Shown here: positions 1 to 9,198 of the stretch, one piece after another | Layout of the letters: every line of letters begins with the position of its first letter | Position numbering within the stretch: position 1 is the stretch's first letter | NCBI GenBank assembly: GCA_001311585.1 | Contig: BBBN01000055.1 | Coordinates: 1-9,198 of the forward strand | Source: Thermus sp. JCM 17653 | GTDB lineage: Bacteria > Deinococcota > Deinococci > Deinococcales > Thermaceae | Length of the DNA stretch: 9,198 nt | Direction: 5' to 3' | Made by a program: the position numbers and the translations under genes | The notes under the pieces: generated by a model | Seen by the model: the letters and a program-made list of their open reading frames with translations, nothing else | The model's database searches: none | Told to the model about the DNA's origin: nothing

Positions 1-500
1 CCTCCTCTTCGGCCTCGCCCCCGGGGCCCACGGCTCCAACCGCACGGGCCGCCCCTTCACCGGGGACGCTCCGGGGCCTTCCTCTACCCCCTGCTCCATG
101 AGGCGGGCCTCTCCAGCAAGCCGGAAAGCCGCCCTGGGGACGACCTCAGGCTCTATGGGGTCTACCTCACGGCCGCGGTGCGCTGCGCCCCGCCCCAAAA
201 CAAGCCCACCCGGGAGGAGATCCGGGCCTGCGCCCGCTGGACGGAGGTGGAGCTCGGCCTCCTCCCCGAGGTGCGGGTCTACGTGGCCCTGGGAAGGGTG
301 GCCCTCGAGGCCCTCCTCGCCCACTTCGGCCTGAGGAAAAGCGCCTACCCCTTCCGCCACGGGGCCCACTACCCCCTTCCCGGGGGAAGGCACCTCCTCA
401 CGAGCTACCACGTTTCCCGGCAAAACACCCAAACCGGGAGGCTCACCCGGGAGATGTTCCTGGAGGTCCTGAAGGAGCTAAGCGCCTCGCCGGGCTTTGA
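1..500 (+). CDS. udgB: Uracil-DNA glycosylase family 5 (UDGb), 3' part, two frame breaks
   Basis: This enzyme removes uracil and related deaminated bases from DNA, the first step of base excision repair. The 5' end lies outside the window; about 167 residues are visible of a family length near 220. Motif 1 is seen at the left edge (GLAPGAHGSNRTGRPFTGD). The second motif is HVSRQNTQTGR, carrying the active-site His and the conserved Asn. Two cysteines (in VRCAPP and RACARW) fit the C-terminal pair of the iron-sulfur cluster typical of families 4 and 5; the N-terminal pair would be outside. The frame breaks at 69-70 (one C missing, DASG motif) and at about 476-478 (one G missing). After the second repair the protein ends EAKRLAGL with TGA at 498-500; without it, frame 178-654 runs on falsely across polX. 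It meets polX tail to tail, overlapping by 23 bp. Family assignment is firm; the breaks look like sequence errors. Confidence 0.93.
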
Positions 501-2202
501 GCCAGGAGAGGAGGTCCTCGTAGTCCAGGGTGTTGAGCACCCGCTCGGGGCCGATCCAGGCCCTTTGGGCCGTGCCCACGGCGAGCTCCATGAAGCGGAG
601 GTGGTCCGTCTGGTGGCGTCGGTGGAGAGGCTGATCCAAAGCCCCATCCCGTAGGCCATCCGGGCCTGGTCGTCGGGGAGGTCCATGCGGTCGTAGTAGC
701 CGTCGATCTCCACGGCCACCCTCCGCTCTAGGGCCTTCTTGAAGACCGCCTCCCAGTCGGCCTCAATGGGGGCGCGGCGGCCCAAAAGCCTCGCCGTGGG
801 GTGGGCGAGGACGTGGACGAAGGGGTTCTCCAGGGCCTTGAGGAGGCGCTTGGTCTGGTCGGCCTTGGGGAGTTTGAACTGGGAGTGGATGGAGACCAGA
901 ACGAGGTCCAGCTCCCGCAAGACCCAGTCCGGGTAGTCCAGGGTGCCGTCCGGACGGATATCCACCTCGGCCCCCGCCAGAAGGTAGGGCGGCCCGTGGG
1001 CCTCGTTGAAGCGGCGGATGGCCTCTATACGCCTCAGGGCTTCTTCCGGCGAAGGCCCCCCGGCCACCCGCACCGCCGGGGAGTGGTCGGTGACGGCCAA
1101 GTAGCGGTAGCCCAAGGCCTTGGCCGCCTCCCAGAGCTCCTCCAGGGAGTTCTTCCCGTCGGAATAGGTGGAGTGGACCTGGAGGTCCCCCTTGACCTGG
1201 GAAAGCTCCAGCAGTTTGGGCAGGCGTCCTTCCAGGGCGGCTTCTATCTCCCCCTGGTCCTCCCGGAGGGGGGCGGGATCCAGGGAAGGCCCAAGGCGGC
1301 GTAGACCCCCTCCTCCGTCTCCCCCGCAAGCCGCTCCTCCCCGCGGAAGACCCCGTACTCGGAAAGCTTCAGGCCCTTTTCCTGGGCGAGGGCGCGGAGC
1401 TTGATGGAGTGGGCCTTGCTCCCCGTGAGGTACTGGAGGCCCGCGCCAAAGCTTTCCGGGGGGACCACCCTGAGGTCCACCTGGAGGCCGTTTTTCAGGA
1501 AGACCGTGGCCCTTTCCTTCCCCCTCGCATAGACCTCCTTCACCTGGGGAAGCGCACGAAGCCCTCCACTACCCTCTCGCTTTTCGGGCCTACCGCCAAG
1601 AAGTCCAGGTCCCCCACGGTGTCCTTGTAGCGCCTCGCCGAGCCGCAAAGCTCCGCTCGCTCCACCCCGGGAAGCCCCCTTATGGCCTCGAGGAGGCTTC
1701 GCGCCAGGGAGAGCACCGCCCCCAAGGGCCTCCGCTTCCCCGCCGCCTGGGCCAGGGCCAGGCCTTCCCGGATCCTCTCCGCCTTCTTAGGGCCGAAGCC
1801 CCTAAGCCGGGTGAGGTCCCCCCGGTCCAGGGCCTCCTTGAGCTTCTCCAGGGAGTCTATGCCCAGAGCCTCGTAGAGCATACGGGCGGTCTTGGGGCCC
1901 ACGCCGGGGACCTCCATGACGGAAAGAACCCCCCGGGGCACCTTCTGGAAAAGCTCCTCGTGTTTCTTAACCTTCCCCGTGCTCAGGAACTCCAGGATCT
2001 TGTCCGCGAGGTCCGGGCCGATCCCGGGAAGCTCCAGAAGGGCCTCCTTGCCCTTTTTGGCCATTTCCTCTATGGGGGTGTCCAGATCGTAGAGGGTGCG
2101 GGCCGCCTGGTAGTAGGCCCGGACCCGGAAGGGGTTATCCCCCAGAAATTCGCTCATGAGCCCGATCTCCTCAAAGATCCGGGCGAGCTCCTGGTTCCTC
2201 AT
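478..2202 (-). CDS. polX: Family X DNA polymerase with C-terminal PHP exonuclease domain (PolX), three frame breaks
   Basis: Bacterial PolX fills short gaps during base excision repair and its PHP domain adds a metal-dependent 3'-5' exonuclease and related nuclease activity. Repaired, the protein is 575 residues, the length I recall for T. thermophilus PolX. Helix-hairpin-helix motifs lie near residues 57-62 (LPGIGP), 98-103 (VPGVGP) and 134-139 (RGFGPK). The nucleotidyltransferase motif GSARRYKDTVGDLD gives catalytic Asp198 and Asp200, with Asp243 as the likely third. The PHP domain starts at LQVHSTYSDG (His344; Gln where many PHP proteins have the first His of HxH) and includes DH 373-374, GAEVDI, SIHS, LAHPTARLLG and STDAHQTDH. 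Breaks, each one missing base: about 1552, G run 1268-1273, and 615-616. The start is the ATG at 2202, eight nucleotides behind a -10 box, rather than the in-frame codon at 2262 inside the facing gene. TAG stop at 478-480. Confidence 0.95.
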
Positions 2203-2208
2203 GGCCCC

Positions 2209-2214
2209 ACTATA
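2209..2214 (-). promoter_or_regulatory. -10 box (TATAGT) of polX, leaderless type
   Basis: Read on the minus strand, TATAGT ends six nucleotides before the polX ATG. Transcription would then start at or next to the A of the start codon, the arrangement known for leaderless mRNAs in Deinococcus-Thermus. No good -35 is visible at the usual spacing. Confidence 0.6.
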
Positions 2215-2222
2215 CGCGTATA
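2211..2222. repeat. 12-bp perfect palindrome TATACGCGTATA between divergent genes
   Basis: The palindrome sits in the 34-bp gap between the polX and HARE-HTH start codons. Its two halves supply most of the -10 boxes of both genes. The symmetry could simply come from two facing -10 boxes, or it could be a site for a dimeric regulator; the sequence alone does not decide. Confidence 0.7.
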
Positions 2223-2224
2223 CT
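2219..2224 (+). promoter_or_regulatory. -10 box (TATACT) of the HARE-HTH gene
   Basis: TATACT ends 12 nucleotides before the ATG at 2237, so the transcript would begin only about five or six bases ahead of the start codon. There is no Shine-Dalgarno sequence in this gap, which fits near-leaderless expression. It lies four bases from the opposing polX -10 box, so both promoters cannot be occupied by polymerase at once. Confidence 0.55.
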
Positions 2225-2236
2225 GGCAGCCAAGCC

Positions 2237-2484
2237 ATGCCCAGGCCGGACCGCTTCCGCAAAGCCGTGGTGGCCCTCCTAGAAGCCGAGGGCCGCCCTT
2301 TGCACTACACGGAGATCGGCCGCCGCCTCAAGGAAATGGGGCTTTGGGAGGCGGTGAAGGAGCCGGAGAAAATCGCCAAGATCCGGCTCTCCGCCCTGGC
2401 GAGGTGGGCGCGAAGCCCGGTGGTGGCTCTGGGAAAGGCTTTTACGCCCTTAGGGAAGAAGACGGTAGGAACCCAGCACCTTGA
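2237..2484 (+). CDS. Small stand-alone HARE-HTH-like winged-helix protein, one frame break
   Basis: A protein of about 82 residues after repair. Residues 8-35 (AVVALLEAEGRPLHYTEIG and on) resemble the HARE-HTH fold (HB1/ASXL/restriction endonuclease and RNA polymerase delta subunit). In these, a helix is followed by 'gRPLHYtEI' and a recognition helix; residues near 46-72 fit the wing (IRLSALARWARS, then VVALGKGFYAL). The frame breaks at 2437-2438, where one G is missing. The repaired tail is [15 protein letters not shown], ending in TGA at 2482-2484. Without repair the frame runs falsely to 2716 across the gene opposite. The ATG at 2237 follows a -10 box directly. It diverges from polX and overlaps the DHOD-like gene tail to tail by 35 bp. 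It is probably a DNA-binding or transcription-linked protein; target and role are unknown, and control of its own palindromic promoter is only a guess. Confidence 0.75.
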
Positions 2485-3444
2485 GGTAGTTGGCCCGCTC
2501 CAAGGCGGCGGGCTCGGCCACCCTCTCGTAGCTCATGGCGCCCCGCATCTCGGCCACGCTCTCGTAGCCCTTCTCCTCCATGAAGGCCTTGAGCTCGGAA
2601 AGGACGGTCTGGAAGTGGCGGGGGCCCTTTTCCAGGACGGCGGAGGTCATCATGGCCACCTGCCCCCGCCAGGAGGGCCTTGGCCGCCTCCTTTCCCGAG
2701 TGCACCCCGCCCGTGAGGGCCAGTTCCAGGTTCACCCGGCCGTAGAGCAGGGCCACCCAGTGGAGCCTGAGCAGGACCTCGTAGGGGCGGGAAAGGCTTA
2801 GGGTAGGCACCACGGAGAGGGTTTCCAGGTCAAAGTCCGGCTGGTAGAAGCGGTTGAAGAGCACCAGGCCCGGGCCCCGGTCCCCTCCACCCGCTTGGCG
2901 AAGTGGGCGAAGGCGGTGAAGGCATGGCCCACCTTCACCGCCACGGGGATTTCCACGCTTTCCACCACCGCCCGGATGGTGTCCAGGTACATGGCCTCCA
3001 CCTCGGCCCCGGAAAGACCCGGTCGGTGGGAATGTAGTAGAGGTTGAGCTCCAGGGCGTCGGCCCCCGCTTCCTGGAGGAGGCTGGCGTACTCCACCCAC
3101 CCCCCCCGGCTCACCCCGTTGAGGCTGGCGATGATGGGGACGGAGACCCGCTCCTTGGCCCGGGCGAGGAGGTCCAGGTGGCGCTCCGGGGTGAGGCGGT
3201 ACTCGTGGGCCCGGGGGAAGTAGGAAAGGGCCTCGGCGTAGCTTTCGTGGCCGTAGTGAAGGTAGTGGTCCAGCATCTCCTCCTCGAGGGTCACCTGCTC
3301 CTCAAAGAGGGAGTGCATGACGATGGCCGCCGCCCCCCCGTCCTCCAGGCGGAGGAAGCCGTCCAGCTTCTCCGTGAAGGGGGAGGCGGAAGCCACCAGG
3401 GGATGGGCCAGCTCTAAACCCAGATAGGTGGTCCTCAGGTCCAT
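2450..3444 (-). CDS. Dihydroorotate dehydrogenase-like FMN protein (NifJ-linked type), three frame breaks
   Basis: Repaired length is about 332 residues, a TIM-barrel FMN protein of the DHOD superfamily. It begins [20 protein letters not shown]. Flavin-site features are visible: SLNG near 107-110, Lys171 in AVKVG, and LTGGVHSG near 244-251. Where true dihydroorotate dehydrogenases have NxSCPN with the catalytic Ser/Cys, this protein has [11 protein letters not shown] (131-141). It is therefore unlikely to make orotate and should not be called pyrD. Proteins of this type are known next to pyruvate:ferredoxin oxidoreductase genes in many bacteria; their substrate is unknown to me. Here it follows nifJ directly, with a strong GGAGGTGA before the ATG at 3442-3444, so the two are surely co-transcribed. 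Breaks: about 3018-3023 and 2868-2873 (one base each) and about 2663-2670 (two bases, CC, in the LLAGA-QVAMM region). TAA stop at 2450-2452. Confidence 0.88.
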
Positions 3445-3446
3445 GG

Positions 3447-3454
3447 TCACCTCC
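3447..3454 (-). promoter_or_regulatory. Shine-Dalgarno GGAGGTGA of the DHOD-like gene
   Basis: GGAGGTGA lies two bases before the ATG at 3442-3444 (five bases from the GGAGG core). It directly follows a TGA (3455-3457) that would end nifJ if one C is restored just upstream. This stop/SD/start order argues for two separate proteins, although the raw frame reads straight through. Confidence 0.8.
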
Positions 3455-6946
<3,492 letters not shown>

Positions 6947-6950
6947 GGGC

Positions 6951-6957
6951 TTCACCT
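6951..6957 (-). promoter_or_regulatory. Shine-Dalgarno (AGGTGAA) that decides the nifJ start
   Basis: On the minus strand GAGGTGAA is followed by GCCC and the ATG at 6944-6946. The upstream in-frame GTG (6953-6955) is part of this sequence and so is unlikely to be the start. Two TAGGGT hexamers (6960-6970) lie just upstream and could act as a weak -10, but no -35 is convincing. Confidence 0.6.
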
Positions 6958-7003
6958 CTACCCTACCCTATCCCCTTCCCCGGGTGAGGAATGTCCCGGA
7001 GAG

Positions 7004-7009
7004 TAAGAT
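7004..7009 (+). promoter_or_regulatory. Candidate -10 box (TAAGAT), leaderless type, for the small ORF and ampT
   Basis: TAAGAT ends six nucleotides before the ATG at 7016, the spacing seen for leaderless Thermus transcripts and for the polX promoter in this window. It could drive the small hydrophobic ORF together with ampT. No clear -35 is seen. The 69-bp gap it shares with nifJ (6947-7015) would then hold two divergent promoters. Confidence 0.45.
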
Positions 7010-7015
7010 GGGGGC

Positions 7016-7147
7016 ATGATCCGCTACCTCCTCGCCCTGGCCCTGGCCGCCTTGGGGGTGGCCCTCGAGGCCTACCGCCCCTTCCTCCTTCTCCTCGCAG
7101 GCCTCGCCCTCCTCCTCGCCCGGCCCCGCTCCTGCCCGAGGCCTTGA
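7016..7147 (+). CDS. Small hydrophobic membrane protein, 43 aa, unrecognised
   Basis: MIRYLLALALAALGVALEAY is followed by a second hydrophobic stretch (FLLLLAGLALLLA) and a short tail RPRSCPRP. Two membrane-spanning segments, about residues 4-18 and 23-36, are separated by a charged hinge (EAYRP). Support for a real gene is the ATG six bases behind a TAAGAT box and strongly biased Leu/Ala codons. There is no Shine-Dalgarno. ampT starts 32 bp after the stop, so the two are likely co-transcribed. Since one-base losses are common here, the C-terminus may be wrong: one extra C near 7125 would carry the frame on into ampT. I do not recognise a family. Confidence 0.45.
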   Translation: MIRYLLALALAALGVALEAYRPFLLLLAGLALLLARPRSCPRP

Positions 7148-7179
7148 CGAAAGCCCCAGGGAGGGAAAGACTTGGGGGC

Positions 7180-8405
7180 GTGGACGCTTTTCAGAAGCGC
7201 CTAGAGAGGCTGGCCGAGCTCGCCATCCGGGTGGGGCTCAACCTGGAGAAGGGGCAGGAGGTCATCGCCACCGCCCCCATTGAGGCGGTGGACTTCGTGC
7301 GCCTCCTGGCGGAGAAGGCCTACCGGGAGGGGGCGGGCCTTTTCACCGTGATCTACGGGGACCAGGAGCTTACCCGCAAGCGCCTCTCCCTGGTGCCGGA
7401 GGAGGCCTTGGAAAAGGCCCCGGCCTGGCTCTACGAGGGCATGGCCAAGGCCTACCGGGAAGGGGCGGCGAGGCTTGCCGTCTCGGGAAGCGACCCCAAG
7501 GCCCTGGAGGGGCTTCCTCCGGAGAGGGTGGGCCGGGCCCAAGAGGCGGGCGCCCGCGCCTACAAGCCCGCCCTCGAGGCCATCACCGAGTTCGTCACCA
7601 ACTGGACCATCGTCCCCTTCGCCCACCCGGGCTGGGCCAAGGCGGTCTTCCCGGGCCTCCCCGAGGAGGAGGCGGTGAGGAGGCTCTGGGAGGCCATCTT
7701 CCAGGCCACCCGGGCCGACCAGGAGGACCCCATCGCCGCCTGGGAGGCCCACAACCGCGCCCTCCACGAGAAGGTGGCCTACTTGAACGCCCGCCGCTTC
7801 CACGCCCTCCACTTCCGGGGGCCGGGAACCGACCTCGTGGTGGGCCTCGCCGAGGGGCACCTCTGGCAGGGCGGGGCCACCCCCACCAAGAAGGGGCGCC
7901 TTTGCAACCCCAACCTGCCCACGGAGGAGGTCTTCACCGCCCCCCACCGGGAGCGGGTGGAGGGGGTGGTGCGGGCAAGCCGCCCCCTGGCCCTAGGGGG
8001 CACCCTGGTGGAGGGGATCGTCGCCCGGTTTGAGGGGGGCCTCGCCGTGGAGGTGCGGGCGGAGAAGGGCGAGGAGGTGCTGAAGCGGCTTTTGGACACG
8101 GACGAAGGGGCGAGGCGCCTCGGGGAGGTGGCCCTGGTCCCCGCGGACAACCCCATCGCCAAGACGGGCCTCGTCTTCTTTGACACCCTCTTTGACGAGA
8201 ACGCCGCCAGCCACATCGCCTTCGGCCAAGCCTACGCAGAAAACCTCGAGGGCCGCCCCTCGGGGGAGGAGTTTCGGCGCCGGGGCGGGAACGAAAGCCT
8301 TATCCACGTGGACTGGATGATCGGTTCGGAGGAAATGGACGTGGACGGGCTCCACGAGGACGGGACCCGCGTGCCCTCATGCGCCGGGGAAGGTGGGTGG
8401 TGTAA
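7180..8405 (+). CDS. ampT: Aminopeptidase T, M29 metallopeptidase, one frame break near the end
   Basis: A two-metal exopeptidase that removes N-terminal residues from peptides in the cytoplasm. Repaired length is 408 residues, the size of the Thermus enzyme. Metal-ligand positions known for this family are present: Glu250 (LPTEEVF), Glu316 (RRLGEVAL), His345 (NAASHIAFGQAY), His376 and Asp378 (LIHVDWMIGSEEMDVDGL). The start chosen is GTG 7180 (VDAFQKRLERLAELAIRVGL), matching the N-terminus I recall; the open frame continues upstream to 6991, but that part is Pro/Arg-rich and not family-like. The frame breaks in the C run at 8374-8376 (one C missing). Repair gives VPLMRRGRWVV and TAA at 8403-8405, while the raw frame runs falsely to 8466. 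The Shine-Dalgarno is poor (G-rich just before GTG), so coupling to the small ORF upstream is possible. Confidence 0.95.
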
Positions 8406-8432
8406 AGGGCTTTACTCCCCCCTTCCTCCCTC

Positions 8433-8452
8433 CCGCCTAGCCTTAGAGGCGG
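8433..8452 (+). repeat. Inverted repeat CCGCCT / AGGCGG overlapping the dsrE ribosome site
   Basis: A six-base-pair GC stem (8433-8438 with 8447-8452) and an eight-base loop lie between ampT and the DsrE-like gene. The 3' arm covers the first two bases of the GGAGGTGA Shine-Dalgarno at 8451-8458, so it could damp translation. No T run follows, so it is not a standard terminator. In such GC-rich DNA a stem this short may be chance. Confidence 0.3.
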
Positions 8453-8462
8453 AGGTGAGGCA

Positions 8463-8785
8463 ATGAAGCGGTTCTTGCTTGGCGGCCTTCTGGCCCTCGG
8501 CCTCTTGGTGATGCTGGCCCAAGAGCTCAAGGCGCCGGGGACGAGGTGCGGATCCTCTTTGACGGGGCCGGCACCCAGGGCCTCGCCGCCCTCTCCAACC
8601 CCACGCACAAGGCCCACGCGGTGCTCCTTGCGGTAAAGGACAGGATTCTCGGGGCCTGCGCCTACTGCGCCCGCGCCTTCGGGGAAACCCTCGAGGCCCG
8701 GGGCTTCCCCTTCCTCTCGGAGTACCGCGAACACCCGAGCCTGCGGGGGCTCTTGCAGGAGGGGTACCAGCTCGTCACCTTCTAA
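8463..8785 (+). CDS. DsrE-family protein with N-terminal membrane anchor or signal, one frame break
   Basis: Repaired length is 107 residues. Residues 1-3 (MKR) and a hydrophobic run to about 19 (FLLGGLLALGLLVMLA) look like a signal sequence or single anchor; no lipobox is seen. The rest is a small DsrE/DsrF-like fold: VRILFDGAGTQGLAALSN at its start, then LGACAYCARAFG with Cys66 and Cys69 in a CxxC, and the family-like ending HPSLRGLLQEGYQLVTF. DsrE-type proteins carry or handle sulfur on cysteine; most are cytoplasmic, so an exported form is unusual. The frame breaks at 8537-8540, one G missing in GCCGGGGGACGAG; without repair, the anchor and the domain appear as separate frames. GGAGGTGA at 8451-8458 supports the ATG at 8463. 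It lies 57 bp after ampT on the same strand and ends 15 bp from the end of merA, which faces it. Substrate unknown. Confidence 0.8.
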
Positions 8786-8800
8786 TACCACCCCACCCCC

Positions 8801-9198
8801 TCAGGCGCAGCAGGAAAGCTTTTGGGGGTCGGTATCCAGGGCCTGGGCCACGAGCCGCACCCCCTCGGCCAGGGTCAGGTAGGGGTGGAAGGCGTCCGTC
8901 AGATCCCGGTAGCTGAGGCCGTACTTCACCGCCAGGACCCCTTCCTGGAGCACGTCCCCCGCCTCGTGGGCCAGGACGTGGAGACCGAGGACGACCCCTT
9001 CCCCGTCCACCACGATCTTGAAGGCCCCCCGGGTGTCGCGGGCGGTGAGGGCCTTGGGCACCTGGAAAAGGGGAAGGACCGCCGCCCGCACTCCCGTGCC
9101 GTACCGCCTCCTCGCCTCCTCCTCCGTGAGGCCCACCGCCAGGGCGGGGTCGGTAAAGGTCACCCGGGGCAGGGCGGCGAGGTCCAGGGGCGTCTTTA
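8801..9198 (-). CDS. merA: Mercuric reductase MerA, C-terminal 131 residues (5' end beyond the window)
   Basis: MerA is a cytoplasmic flavoprotein that reduces Hg(II) to volatile Hg(0) with NADPH. What is visible is its C-terminal dimerisation domain: VTFTDPALAVGLTEEEA, VPKALTARDTRGAFKIVVDG, HVLAHEAGDVLQEGVLA and FHPYLTLAEGVRLVAQ. The end is KLSCCA, the vicinal cysteine pair that hands Hg(II) to the active site and sets MerA apart from dihydrolipoamide dehydrogenase and glutathione reductase. Stop TGA at 8801-8803. The frame is intact for all 398 bases, unlike most of the window. The FAD and NADPH domains and the promoter are off the right edge. As I recall, T. thermophilus carries chromosomal merA with a merR and a sulfhydrylase gene; whether they follow here cannot be seen. 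Confidence 0.93.
   Translation of the reverse strand, partial: KTPLDLAALPRVTFTDPALAVGLTEEEARRRYGTGVRAAVLPLFQVPKALTARDTRGAFKIVVDGEGVVLGLHVLAHEAGDVLQEGVLAVKYGLSYRDLTDAFHPYLTLAEGVRLVAQALDTDPQKLSCCA

Noticed and set aside
478..2202. Programmed frameshifting in polX.
   Set aside because: The breaks are at three ordinary G/C runs with no slippery sequence or stimulating structure, and every neighbouring gene has the same kind of break.
6975..6999. CCGGG...CCCGG inverted repeat in the nifJ/small-ORF gap as an operator.
   Set aside because: The arms are five G/C bases and are expected by chance in DNA of this composition.
8402..8415. Inverted repeat GTAAAG GG CTTTAC at the ampT stop as a terminator.
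   Set aside because: The loop would be only two bases, the stem is AT-rich, and no T run follows, so a Rho-independent terminator is not supported.

Overview
The window looks like chromosome from a Thermus species, close to T. thermophilus. It is very GC-rich, genes are packed tightly on both strands, start codons sit directly behind -10 boxes (leaderless style), and the UDGb, PolX, AmpT and MerA proteins match the Thermus versions I remember, down to length and key residue numbers. This assignment comes from memory of the families, not from a search.

Layout, left to right. (1) The 3' part of a family 5 uracil-DNA glycosylase gene (+) runs tail to tail into a complete polX gene (-): two base-excision-repair genes that overlap at their ends. 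(2) polX faces away from a small gene (+) for a stand-alone HARE-HTH-like winged-helix protein. A 12-bp perfect palindrome in the short gap carries a -10 box for each direction. (3) A two-gene minus-strand operon encodes a single-chain pyruvate:ferredoxin oxidoreductase (NifJ, about 1165 residues) followed by a dihydroorotate-dehydrogenase-like FMN protein that lacks the DHOD active-site signature. (4) On the plus strand come a small hydrophobic ORF, aminopeptidase T (ampT) and a membrane-anchored or exported DsrE-like protein. (5) The C-terminal part of mercuric reductase merA (-) runs off the right edge.

Almost every gene is broken in this raw sequence. About 16 sites where one base (twice two bases) is missing, nearly all in short G or C runs, split udg (2), polX (3), the HARE-HTH gene (1), the DHOD-like gene (3), nifJ (5, one of them tentative), ampT (1) and dsrE (1). 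Restoring the bases gives full-length, motif-complete proteins (PolX 575 aa, AmpT 408 aa, NifJ about 1165 aa). The likeliest reading is an uncorrected long-read or draft assembly, not decay of every gene. Coordinates below therefore span the repaired genes. One lesion differs: an in-frame TAA inside nifJ, which looks like a GAA-to-TAA substitution and should be checked on its own.

Functionally, the window joins a DNA-repair pair, a ferredoxin-linked pyruvate-oxidation operon that is unusual next to aerobic Thermus housekeeping genes, a peptidase, and thiol/sulfur and mercury functions. I see no CRISPR array, tRNA, rRNA, insertion sequence or prophage. The most system-like unit is the NifJ plus DHOD-like pair; I cannot show that it is previously undescribed.
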